From NCBI GenBank assembly GCA_905221605.1, contig CAJNDS010002802.1, positions 103,142 to 167,141 on the forward strand: 64,000 nucleotides of DNA, in the 5' to 3' direction. This document shows positions 57,115 through 64,000 of the stretch, piece after piece. The position numbers were made by a program, and so were the translations under genes. Each line of letters begins with the position of its first letter. Position 1 is the stretch's first letter. This DNA comes from Symbiodinium natans (taxonomy: Eukaryota; Sar; Dinophyceae; Suessiales; Symbiodiniaceae). The notes under the pieces were generated by a model, which was not told the DNA's origin, did not search any database, and saw only the letters and a program-made list of their open reading frames with translations.

Positions 57115-57250
57115 TGTAAAGTTTTTCTACTACCTGGGAACCCCACCTACCAACCCAAAAGGGTTGATGAGCATGTGTGGATTTGTGACTCATGTTTTAC
57201 CGACAGCGCTTTTACTGGTTCAAGGAAAAAGAGCGACTTGAAGTTTAGCA
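57115..57250 (+). repeat. copia-2 3' LTR (136 bp)
   Basis: TGTAAAG...TTTAGCA, matching the 5' LTR, followed by the CTTTT target duplication at 57251-57255. Confidence 0.95.
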
Positions 57251-57251
57251 C

Positions 57252-57487
57252 TTTTCCTCCCCGGCTGGAGGTAAGTTTGGCCAACATGTGGCCTTGATGG
57301 CCACTCTGCTGCCCGTGGCATGCACGCGAGGGCAGTACTTCCACTCCTTTCCCCGTCTTTGGGGTGGTTTTCCCTCCCCGTTTGGAGGTAATTTTGGCAG
57401 ACAGGGGGCCTTTATGGCCACTCTGCTGCCTGTGTTCAAGAATGCAAGGGCAGTGCGCCACTCCACTGCCCGTCAATGGGGTGGATT
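57252..57487. repeat. Two adjacent imperfect copies of a ~118-bp unit
   Basis: Units near 57252-57369 and 57370-57487 share CTCCCCG.TGGAGGTAA.TTTGGC, GGCCACTCTGCTGCC, AAGGGCAGT and GGGGTGG. Confidence 0.7.
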
Positions 57488-58098
57488 TTGGTTGGTAGAG
57501 GTAGCCGAGTGCCCAGAGCTGCTGCGGCATGGGTGCTCTGGCCCCTGTTAGTAAGAGCGAGAACGCAGGGGCCACCTCGTTGCAGCAGGGTTTTGGGGCG
57601 TCGTTCCCAGCGCCTCCATAGTCGATGGGAAAGCGTCGCTCCCTGCGCCTAAAATTGGGGGGAGTGCGTGGTCCCCGCGCTTAACTACAAATTGAGGGGA
57701 CAAAACCCTGCTGCGCCAGTTAACGTCCAGCCCAGAGAAGGTGAGCTGAAGGCCCCCCGCCCCCAGGCCTTGGGGGTTCTCCTCCCTGCCAAGTGCATTG
57801 GGGCGGGGCAGCAACACAGGAGGCCTAGCCCTGTATAGTGCAGTTCCAAGTTGAAGAAGACGCTGGGGGTTGACCATTCAGAGTCCCTCCATGTGATGGC
57901 ATAGGTCCTGTAGCCTGTAGTGACCAAGGCTTTCTTTTCTCACCTCATGTTTCCTGTGGGATTTTGGGCTCAGCACCGGCCTGGAAAGCGCCCGGGTAAG
58001 CAGTGCCGTAGGCAAGCACGCCTAGTCACAACGACTGTGGGTGTGTAGGCTGTAGGTGTCAAAACCCTTTTCCCCCAGGCCTGGCTCAAGGTAGCCGC
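57488..58098. other. Unassigned spacer
   Basis: No gene or recognisable element. CTGGCTCAAGGTAG at 58081-58094 resembles a spliced-leader exon end plus donor but matches over only nine bases. Confidence 0.4.
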
Positions 58099-58149
58099 CC
58101 GGGTTTCTTAGGATTGCCGTTTCGGCGGCCGCGCTTCGCGCTTCGAGAA
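58099..58149 (+). repeat. LINE 3'-end remnant upstream of LINE D
   Basis: TTAGGATTGCCGTTTCGGCG and the following GCGCTTCGCGCTTCGAGAA closely match the 3' ends of LINEs B and C (38717-38758). LINE D thus also sits directly after a LINE 3' end; the rest of that upstream element is missing. Confidence 0.7.
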
Positions 58150-58164
58150 GAAAAATTCACCTGG
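58150..58164 (+). repeat. Recurrent LINE junction 15-mer (copy 5)
   Basis: GAAAAATTCACCTGG, followed by CTCAAGTTTCGGCTCAAC as in LINE A. Confidence 0.85.
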
Positions 58165-58344
58165 CTCAAGTTTCGGCTCAACCCCGGTGGGGTGCACACA
58201 GTAGCTGAGCGGTAGCTGTGGTGAACCAGCCTCGAGTCCTCAAACAGTCGTTGGGGAACAGGCCTCATTCAACCCCAGCTTGTCCGTAGTTAGAGCCATC
58301 TGTGTGCCAGTGCAAGGTGAGTCTCTCCCTTGTTGCTAGGCTGA

Positions 58345-58680
58345 GCAGCAAGTGAGTCTCTCCTTGTTCCCTCCGGCCTCCGGCCTGGGGTCCCCCACAC
58401 CACGGCGGGCAGAGAGCGATCTCGCACCCCCGAGGTGCAGCGCTTTGGGGTAGCCGAGAGGGTTCCCTTGGAGGAATCAATCAAGCCCTATTTACAAGCC
58501 GAGTTCGAGGAGCAGCCCAGTGCCCGCGACCTCACACCGGGGCAGAGGGTCACAAACCAACTCCGTGCTTTGGCTCGTTGGTCTAAGACCAGGAACGACT
58601 GGATCGTTGACGCTGGGAAACTTCTGTCGGAGGCCCGCCGGCAGAAGTGGTGTGCCGAACTCAATAAGTCCAACATCTGA
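58345..58680 (+). CDS. Possible small upstream ORF in the LINE D leader
   Basis: Open from 58345 to TGA at 58678-58680 with no ATG, in the same frame as ORF1 and 54 bases before it. The last 70 codons look protein-like (PYLQAEFEEQPSARDL, LRALARW, EARRQKW). LINEs A, B and C have nothing comparable in their leaders. It may be a captured exon or chance. Confidence 0.3.
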   Translation, partial: AASESLLVPSGLRPGVPHTTAGRERSRTPEVQRFGVAERVPLEESIKPYLQAEFEEQPSARDLTPGQRVTNQLRALARWSKTRNDWIVDAGKLLSEARRQKWCAELNKSNI

Positions 58681-58734
58681 GCCCTTCCTTCAGGTTAGGA
58701 GCCTCTGTTTTCTACTTGGCTCTTCCTGACCAAG

Positions 58735-59697
58735 ATGAGCTTCACAACCTGCGAGCATTGCTTCACAGGATGGGTTCCTCGCCAGGACCTAGCTTGGTAT
58801 CCCACCTGTTGGCATTGTGGCAAACCGTGGAAAAAGAAGCCAAAGAAAACGGGGAATTGGTCCTGGGGCACTGAGAGGAAGTGGACGCCAGAGAGGGTGA
58901 GAATCTCCCCAAAAGCTCAAAAGGGCCACAGAGCTGTGAAGGCCCTAGATCAGGCATGGCAGCACCTGGACGAAGGAGCCCGGACTGCGTTAGAAGCGGC
59001 AGGCTGGACCCCGACGCACCCGCAACCACCCCCGGGCCTGGAAGCCAGGGGAGCCATGTCTGATCAAGAATACAAGGAGGCCGCACAGAGCCTGTGGAAC
59101 GGAGCAGATGAAGCAGCCAAGATTCTGCTCAAGGAAGCCGGCATCGAGGAGCCCAAGGATGAGCAAATGGAGGAGGTTCCACCAAAAGTGCGACTTCAGA
59201 AAACAATGGCGGCCTACAAACAGAACACGAATGAGCTTCGCTCGCTCATTGCCAAGAAGGTTCAACTCCAAAGCCGCACCGAAAGGCTCAAGGAACAGTT
59301 TGAGCAGAGTATGAAAGAACTTGCAGCAATGTCGGAGAAAATCTCCCAGAAAGAGCAGGACATCCTCAAGATCCAATCTGCAGTCAAGGAGCAGGTTGAA
59401 AAGGAGGATCAACCAAAGCAGGCCGTCGAAGCCAGCAGGCTCCTAAGATGTGCCGGCATTGCCCTCACGCCTGAGCAGCAGGCGCAGCTGAACAAGCATC
59501 TCAGGCACGAGGCTGAAGAAGGGGAGCCCCAGAATTTTCCCACCTGGAAGAAGGAGGTGGGAGTACCCGCCGAGTTGATAGGAGCGGCTTTTCCAGAGGG
59601 AACAGAGTTCGGCCCGACAAGAAGAAGATTGGATTTTCGGAGCAGCCCAACCGAGGGTCGAGCTACTCCCCTTGAAAATCAGGATGAGCACCTGTAG
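58735..59697 (+). CDS. LINE D ORF1: zinc-ribbon, coiled-coil protein
   Basis: 320 residues from ATG. The N-terminal ribbon CEHCFTGW...CWHCGKPW is closest to LINE A. Residues about 155-220 form the coiled coil (NELRSLIAKKVQLQSRT onward). A Thr/Arg-rich tail ends at TAG (59695-59697). The frame is then open, with no other stop, into ORF2. Confidence 0.85.
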   Translation: MSFTTCEHCFTGWVPRQDLAWYPTCWHCGKPWKKKPKKTGNWSWGTERKWTPERVRISPKAQKGHRAVKALDQAWQHLDEGARTALEAAGWTPTHPQPPPGLEARGAMSDQEYKEAAQSLWNGADEAAKILLKEAGIEEPKDEQMEEVPPKVRLQKTMAAYKQNTNELRSLIAKKVQLQSRTERLKEQFEQSMKELAAMSEKISQKEQDILKIQSAVKEQVEKEDQPKQAVEASRLLRCAGIALTPEQQAQLNKHLRHEAEEGEPQNFPTWKKEVGVPAELIGAAFPEGTEFGPTRRRLDFRSSPTEGRATPLENQDEHL

Positions 59698-59796
59698 GGC
59701 ACAGGGCCACAGAGGAGTGAGGCGCGGCACTCCCTCTGGCAAGGGCCCGCAGCGAACGCGTCACAGTTTTGCAGTATAGCAGGTGGATGTGCACCG

Positions 59797-61764
59797 TTGG
59801 AGCAGCCAGTTTTTCTGCCTCCTCCGGAGGGTAACAGGTTTCGGCGCCATTGGAGGCCGAAGCAAGGAGGCAATGAGACCCAGGGCAGCCAGGGCCCACG
59901 GTTGAGCCCTGTGGTCAAATATGTTCTCAACAGGCTGGACTCCGCCTGCAAGACTCACATGACCATGGCTCACGAAGAGCAAGCCCCAGTTCCCACACAA
60001 GGGTTTGGGGCGCAATTTTGCAGCACTCCGAATACTCTCGACTCTGACCGAGGAGCTACTCCCCTGCTCTTGCCGGCGGATACGGAGCATGAAGAGAGTT
60101 TCTCCTTCAGCACGCAGGAGCAGCCTGTTTGTGCAGAAGGTTCGGCTAGTGTAAACAAGTGGCTTTCTAGGAGTAGGAGAAAGACCACTCCCAGAAAGAC
60201 AGCACTGGCCTTTGTAAAAGCGGAGTCGTCAGTCGGCCTTAGTGGCCCCAAATTCTTTCCCGCGTCCTTGCTAGACGACAGCGACATGACGCAAACCCCA
60301 GCAACTTGTACAGCTTCAGTGGGAACCAGACTACCTTCAGGGCATACTGGTCAAAAAACTAGGAAGAAGCATGCCCTTGTGGAACCACGAATCCGAAAGC
60401 AAGCCAAGCTGTGGCACAAGTTAGAGGTTCAGCTCGATGGACAGCACGCCATCAGCGCCGAAGCCGAAGAGACGATCATTGAACTAGCGGAACAAGCCCC
60501 TCAGAACGAGGGGCTCTTGGAGCACTGGACTTTGGAGCAGCTTTTCAGCTGTGCTTCTCGAGGCCCGTCGGTAGGGGTATCACCCTTGAGGATGGCTCTC
60601 AAGGACGTGCAACAGCAGCTAAGCCTTCCCTCCAAAGAACCACTTCAAATTCGCTCCTCCAATGTCACCAGTTGGAGGGCGGAAATTGTAACTTGGCTTG
60701 ACCAACTCAAGGAGCCGGTTGTGTGCCTTCAAGAAACCCACCTTATCGGAGACTCAAGAGAGTCAGCGGCCCGGAAAGCAGCACGATGCGGCTACGAGTT
60801 GCATGGCGGGTCGGGCTCCCCTGGTCAAGGGAAAGGAGTCCTCAGAGGTACGGGGATCTTGGTTCGTAAGCATTGGCAAGCCCGTTTCTTAAATCATGTC
60901 TCTTTCGAGGGAGGCGGCTTCACTGCAGTTGTGGTCAGAACAAGACAGGCGGAGATTGCGTGCTTCAGCGTCTACTTGCGGTCAGGAGTAGCGTATGATT
61001 CGCACCCAAACGCTGAAATCCTGTCCCGCCTAATGGCAAATATAAAGGCTCACTCTGGGCACTGGTTTGCCATAGGGGATTGGAATGTGGCTCCAGAGGA
61101 GCTCCTGGCCAGCAACATCCTCAGTGAACTACAAGCTTACCCGATTGTGACTGGGCAGGCTACGTGTGATAGTGGCAACGAACTTGACTACTGCATCTGC
61201 AGCAGCAAGCTCAGGAGCATCTCCAGCATTGCGGCAGATTGGACTGCCCCACATCGGCCCCACTCTAGCCTGATCCTCACTTGCGACACGATCGGGGGCC
61301 AGTGTAAGGTTTTCCAGCTTCCTGCGTATGGACCTGTTGGTGAAGTGGCAGGATGCAGCAGGAAAATGCCGTGCATCACGCATATCAAGTGGATGGGGCG
61401 TGAGATTTCTGATGAAGTCTCGCTGGCATTTGCCGCCCTGGCCCAAGAGTGTTCGGCAACGGTGTGTCCCGAAGAAACCGCAGTCCGGGGCATCACCTTG
61501 TCATTGAAACACGGTCGACTTATGGCCCCGTCCAAAGTCTATCAGTACACGGACAATCATGCAAAATGGCAGAGGCTGCAGGTCTGGGCAAATAAAACCC
61601 CCCAAAAAATCATCAAAGCCGAAGAGCTCGAGCACCTGTTGTCAGGCCTGACGGATTCCGAGGCCCAGGAAATCAATGGCGACAGCGGGGTGAACACTTG
61701 CTGGGCACGAAGTGGGATCCGGGAGTGCGTTGTGTGCAGGGTAGGCTTTGCTGGCGCATTGTAG
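59797..61764 (+). CDS. LINE D ORF2, truncated: AP endonuclease domain only
   Basis: 655 codons from a TTG; the frame is open from the ORF1 TAG, and no early ATG matches the homologues. After a Ser/Thr-rich leader, the endonuclease begins near residue 285: SNVTSW, VVCLQETH (Glu at 60733), IGDWN, GNELDY and PHRPH, all catalytic motifs present. The linker toward RT is recognisable to about 61690 (KVYQYTDNHAKWQRLQVW), then the sequence becomes unrelated and stops at 61764. No RT or RNase H remains. Confidence 0.8.
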   Translation: MEQPVFLPPPEGNRFRRHWRPKQGGNETQGSQGPRLSPVVKYVLNRLDSACKTHMTMAHEEQAPVPTQGFGAQFCSTPNTLDSDRGATPLLLPADTEHEESFSFSTQEQPVCAEGSASVNKWLSRSRRKTTPRKTALAFVKAESSVGLSGPKFFPASLLDDSDMTQTPATCTASVGTRLPSGHTGQKTRKKHALVEPRIRKQAKLWHKLEVQLDGQHAISAEAEETIIELAEQAPQNEGLLEHWTLEQLFSCASRGPSVGVSPLRMALKDVQQQLSLPSKEPLQIRSSNVTSWRAEIVTWLDQLKEPVVCLQETHLIGDSRESAARKAARCGYELHGGSGSPGQGKGVLRGTGILVRKHWQARFLNHVSFEGGGFTAVVVRTRQAEIACFSVYLRSGVAYDSHPNAEILSRLMANIKAHSGHWFAIGDWNVAPEELLASNILSELQAYPIVTGQATCDSGNELDYCICSSKLRSISSIAADWTAPHRPHSSLILTCDTIGGQCKVFQLPAYGPVGEVAGCSRKMPCITHIKWMGREISDEVSLAFAALAQECSATVCPEETAVRGITLSLKHGRLMAPSKVYQYTDNHAKWQRLQVWANKTPQKIIKAEELEHLLSGLTDSEAQEINGDSGVNTCWARSGIRECVVCRVGFAGAL

Positions 61765-61917
61765 GCATTGCGTTGCTGTAGTTGCATGTTGCTTAACATG
61801 TGTACGTGCGACAGTTGTCCGAGTGTGTCACTGTGTGGGGTCGAGTGGTCTTGCTCGAGTGACTGCAGTGCCTTCGGACGGCATTCTTGTTTTCTTGCTC
61901 TTTTCTCTGTTGTTGAG

Positions 61918-63792
61918 ATGTGCAGCAGCGATTCCCCGGCTGAGCTGTGGGCTATGTTGCCTCGCAGATTTCGATCTGAGTACGGTTGTACTGGTGGCTT
62001 AGTCCCATCTGCAAGTGTTCTCGCCTTCTTAGTGGACAACGCGGACGACATGGCCAGCTTGGTAGCGCAGTATGCACCAGGAGATGCTCGCGCGAGCCAT
62101 GTGGCACGTGCTTTGTGGACTCTAGTGCAATGCGATGCCACTTCCGCTTGCAAACGCAGTAGCCTTGTGGATCCTGCTTGGCAGCGAGTGCTTCTTGCGC
62201 GTCGACTTCCGCAGTCTGAGTCGACTGCCCCTGGCCTGTGTGACACCTTATCTTGGCTGCGGTCGAAGTCCGGTGCTTGTCGGCGCAGTAGTACGCTGCT
62301 CTTTCGAAGTCGCAAACAACTTTCTCGAGTTGAAGACGGACAGTCGCGTGAATCTATTGATGCGCAGAGACTACTTCATTGCAGGCGTGAGTTGGCGGAG
62401 CTGGTTTCCGAAGCAGGTCTACCTATTGCTGCGCAAGCGCAACTGGCATCTGCTCCTGAGGAAATCATTGTTGCGTCTCTGGGTTCTATGAGGGCTTCCA
62501 CTATTCGCAAGAAGGTTCGCGAGTGGCGCAGGGTCCGTATCTTCAGCCTGGGTGCCTGTGGATGTCCATGGCCTTCTCACGTGGGCATCGTGCTGGATTA
62601 TTTGCGTGAGCGTGTGGACGAACCTTGCGGTCGCACTGTGCCAGAAGCTGTTGTCTCGGCATTTGCTTTCATGGAAAAAGTTGGCTGCGTTCCAGGGCCC
62701 GATCGGGTTTCAGCGTCGCAGATTCTTCGGAATTTTGTGAACCAAGCAACGCATGACCTGGAGGTCGGCGCCCCCCCGACCAAGAAAGCCCCGCTTCTGC
62801 CCCTGGTGATGGTGGGGTCCTTGGAGCTCAGGGTCGTCGATGCTCAGGCACCTCTATATGCGCGTGGTTTAGCTTTCTGCAAGCTTCTGAAGTTGTGGAC
62901 TGCGTGCCGCACCAGTGACTTATGTGGTTTAAATCCTTCTAGTCTGCGTCTGAATCGCCTGGGCCTGGTTGGCGTGCTCGAGAAGACGAAGACTACGGGT
63001 GCTGGCAAGCGGATTCGTCATCTTCCAATCTACATCAGTCATAGTGCGTACTTCATGGCACCTGATTGGCTCAGCGTGGGTTGGAAAGTTTGGTCAGATC
63101 CTGCGATGTCTTTTGGCCGAGACTATTTCCTCCCGATGCCGAAACCGGACTGGAGCGGTGCCTGCAAACGGATGGCAGAGTATGCTGACTCTGCCGGCCT
63201 GAGTGTTCAGTTGTTGCGTCGCTTGTCTGTCCCGCGTCGACAAGGCTCCAAATGGTTGCAGTCCGAGAACCCGTTGCTCCTCTGCGATGCTGCCGCCGTT
63301 TTCTGGAAAGAACACTCGGAGCGCAATTGGCTCAACAGCATGCTGGCCGCGATCGAGGTGAGCAAGGAGCTGCGAGACTATGTGGGTAGGTGGCACATCT
63401 CCTCATCCGATGAGTACTTACGGACAGCTCAACAGGTTGTGGTTGGTCTGCAAGAAAAGCTGGTTACTTACTTCTGTGGTCCAGATCGATGGGATCTTCG
63501 CAATGCTGGTCTGGATGAGCTTGAGTCTCACCTGCGTGCTCGCGGGGTTGATTCCGGCCTAATCAAGCGTCAGCGCTCTTGCCTGAAAGATGGTGTCTGC
63601 GTGTGCCCGAGCCACTCGACCCTGCCCCTGCAGTGTCTCTGGAGGTTGCTGAGGAAGTCGATGATGCAGAATCGCAAAGCCCGTATTTTGTTACCGTCGT
63701 GGGCAACAAGCGGCTACGCAGGCTCCATCGCCGCGGGGGATGCGGCGTGTCGGTGCTGGAAGTGCAAGAGTCGGAGCCCGTTTGGCATTTGA
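61918..63792 (+). CDS. Tyrosine recombinase (site-specific integrase-type)
   Basis: The frame is open from 61768, but the first 50 codons look non-coding; the ATG at 61918 is preferred (624 codons). The catalytic domain is complete: Arg in TACRTSDLCGL (residue 331, 62908), Lys in EKTKTTGAGKRIRHLP, HSER as HxxR (466 and 469, 63313-63324), GRW in the second His/Trp position, and Tyr in DEYLR (500, 63415), with a normal HxxR-Tyr spacing of 31. The family cuts and rejoins DNA through a phosphotyrosine link. Eukaryotic homologues occur in Crypton and DIRS elements. Residues after about 550 are out of frame because of an indel near 63570-63600. Confidence 0.8.
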   Translation: MCSSDSPAELWAMLPRRFRSEYGCTGGLVPSASVLAFLVDNADDMASLVAQYAPGDARASHVARALWTLVQCDATSACKRSSLVDPAWQRVLLARRLPQSESTAPGLCDTLSWLRSKSGACRRSSTLLFRSRKQLSRVEDGQSRESIDAQRLLHCRRELAELVSEAGLPIAAQAQLASAPEEIIVASLGSMRASTIRKKVREWRRVRIFSLGACGCPWPSHVGIVLDYLRERVDEPCGRTVPEAVVSAFAFMEKVGCVPGPDRVSASQILRNFVNQATHDLEVGAPPTKKAPLLPLVMVGSLELRVVDAQAPLYARGLAFCKLLKLWTACRTSDLCGLNPSSLRLNRLGLVGVLEKTKTTGAGKRIRHLPIYISHSAYFMAPDWLSVGWKVWSDPAMSFGRDYFLPMPKPDWSGACKRMAEYADSAGLSVQLLRRLSVPRRQGSKWLQSENPLLLCDAAAVFWKEHSERNWLNSMLAAIEVSKELRDYVGRWHISSSDEYLRTAQQVVVGLQEKLVTYFCGPDRWDLRNAGLDELESHLRARGVDSGLIKRQRSCLKDGVCVCPSHSTLPLQCLWRLLRKSMMQNRKARILLPSWATSGYAGSIAAGDAACRCWKCKSRSPFGI

Positions 63793-63905
63793 AGGGGCTC
63801 ATGTACAATTTGGCTTGTCAGCATTGTTGGCGCCCTGGGGAATCCACCGTTTCGGAAGCCGAGGAAGCAGACGACTCGGGCAGTGCAAGTGACAGTGAAG
63901 ACTAA
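63579..63905 (+). pseudogene. C-terminal part of the tyrosine recombinase in a shifted frame
   Basis: Frame 3 continues the protein after the indel: SPYFVTVVGNKRLRRLHRRG, then CGVS...NLACQHCW, a Cys/His/Trp-rich module that resembles tails seen on other dinoflagellate recombinases as I recall them, and an acidic Ser/Asp/Glu end at a TAA. Frame 1 over the same bases is Cys/Arg-rich and unlike protein. The gene is therefore frameshifted, or the sequence has an error here. Confidence 0.65.
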
Positions 63906-64000
63906 ACTGCCGGTACTGCTCCAACGAGCAGGGATTGTGTAGGGCCTAGGGTAGGTTCGATAGGTCCCATGTTCGGCGCTGCCTGTACGAATAGTAGGGC
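63906..64000. other. Window end, nothing recognised
   Basis: No gene or repeat seen in the last 95 bases. Confidence 0.4.

Larger units (their letters stand above)
48274..57250 (+). mobile_element. Complete Ty1/copia-type retrotransposon (copia-2)
   Basis: 8977 bp with 136-bp LTRs, 5-bp target duplication, PBS, polypurine tract and the copia domain order. It adds an overlapping N-terminal frame, a SAP-like domain before integrase, and a membrane-segment plus zinc-motif tail after RNase H. The only obvious break is a one-base slip in a 15-bp minisatellite near 56378. The matching LTRs suggest a young insertion. Confidence 0.95.
58150..61700 (+). mobile_element. LINE D: 3'-truncated APE-type LINE
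   Basis: Starts at the shared junction and includes leader, ORF1 and ORF2 through the endonuclease and its linker. Similarity to the other LINEs ends near 61690, before RT. Unrelated DNA with a tyrosine recombinase gene follows. Loss of the 3' part is opposite to the usual 5' truncation of LINEs, so a later deletion or insertion is likely. Confidence 0.8.

Noticed and set aside
58081-58094. CTGGCTCAAGGTAG as a spliced-leader gene (exon end plus GT donor)
   Set aside because: Only nine bases match the leader and the conserved upstream leader half is missing.
61768-61917. First 50 codons of the recombinase frame
   Set aside because: Cys/Ser-rich, non-protein-like; the ATG at 61918 fits better.

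Overview
The window looks like repeat-dense nuclear DNA of a dinoflagellate (Symbiodiniales- or Suessiales-like; species not determinable). Three things point there: TTTAGGG-type telomere-like heptamers scattered through the first 7 kb, TGGCTCAAG (the 3' end of the dinoflagellate spliced leader) at the 5' ends of LINE elements, and retroelement protein types familiar from dinoflagellate genomes. I see no convincing single-copy host gene, tRNA or rRNA. Nearly all coding capacity belongs to mobile elements on the + strand.

Layout. 1-7000: non-coding DNA with degenerate telomere-type repeats, an AT-rich TTATTC microsatellite and a GTC-type trinucleotide tract. 7000-9258: unassigned DNA ending in the tail of a probable 5' LTR. 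9259-18490: a Ty1/copia-type element (copia-1) with gag-protease, an overlapping 615-codon accessory frame, integrase-RT, and RNase H with a methyltransferase-like tail; no 3' LTR was found. 18815-21345: about 38 tandem 66-bp units that read as a 22-residue FNIP/LRR-like repeat. 21604-47511: three APE-type LINEs head to tail (A, B, C), each starting at the same 15-bp junction GAAAAATTCACCTGG; B and C are almost identical. 47527-48268: unique DNA with a tandem duplication. 48274-57250: a complete copia element (copia-2) with 136-bp LTRs, TG..CA ends, 5-bp target duplication, PBS and polypurine tract. 58150-61700: a fourth LINE (D), truncated after its endonuclease. 61918-63905: a tyrosine recombinase gene with a C-terminal frameshift.

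How the LINE genes fit together. ORF1 is a zinc-ribbon/coiled-coil protein, presumably RNA-binding. ORF2 carries endonuclease, reverse transcriptase, RNase H and a C-terminal zinc domain. In B, C and D the two lie in one frame separated by a single TAG, and ORF2 has no nearby ATG. A, B and C also carry an ORF3 whose C-terminal half has the lysine, D-x4-N and second Asp arrangement of the protein-kinase fold. LINE A is in addition studded with about 20 small hairpins with covarying stems. These two features, a kinase-like LINE ORF3 and a dispersed structured hairpin family, are the most novel items in the window.
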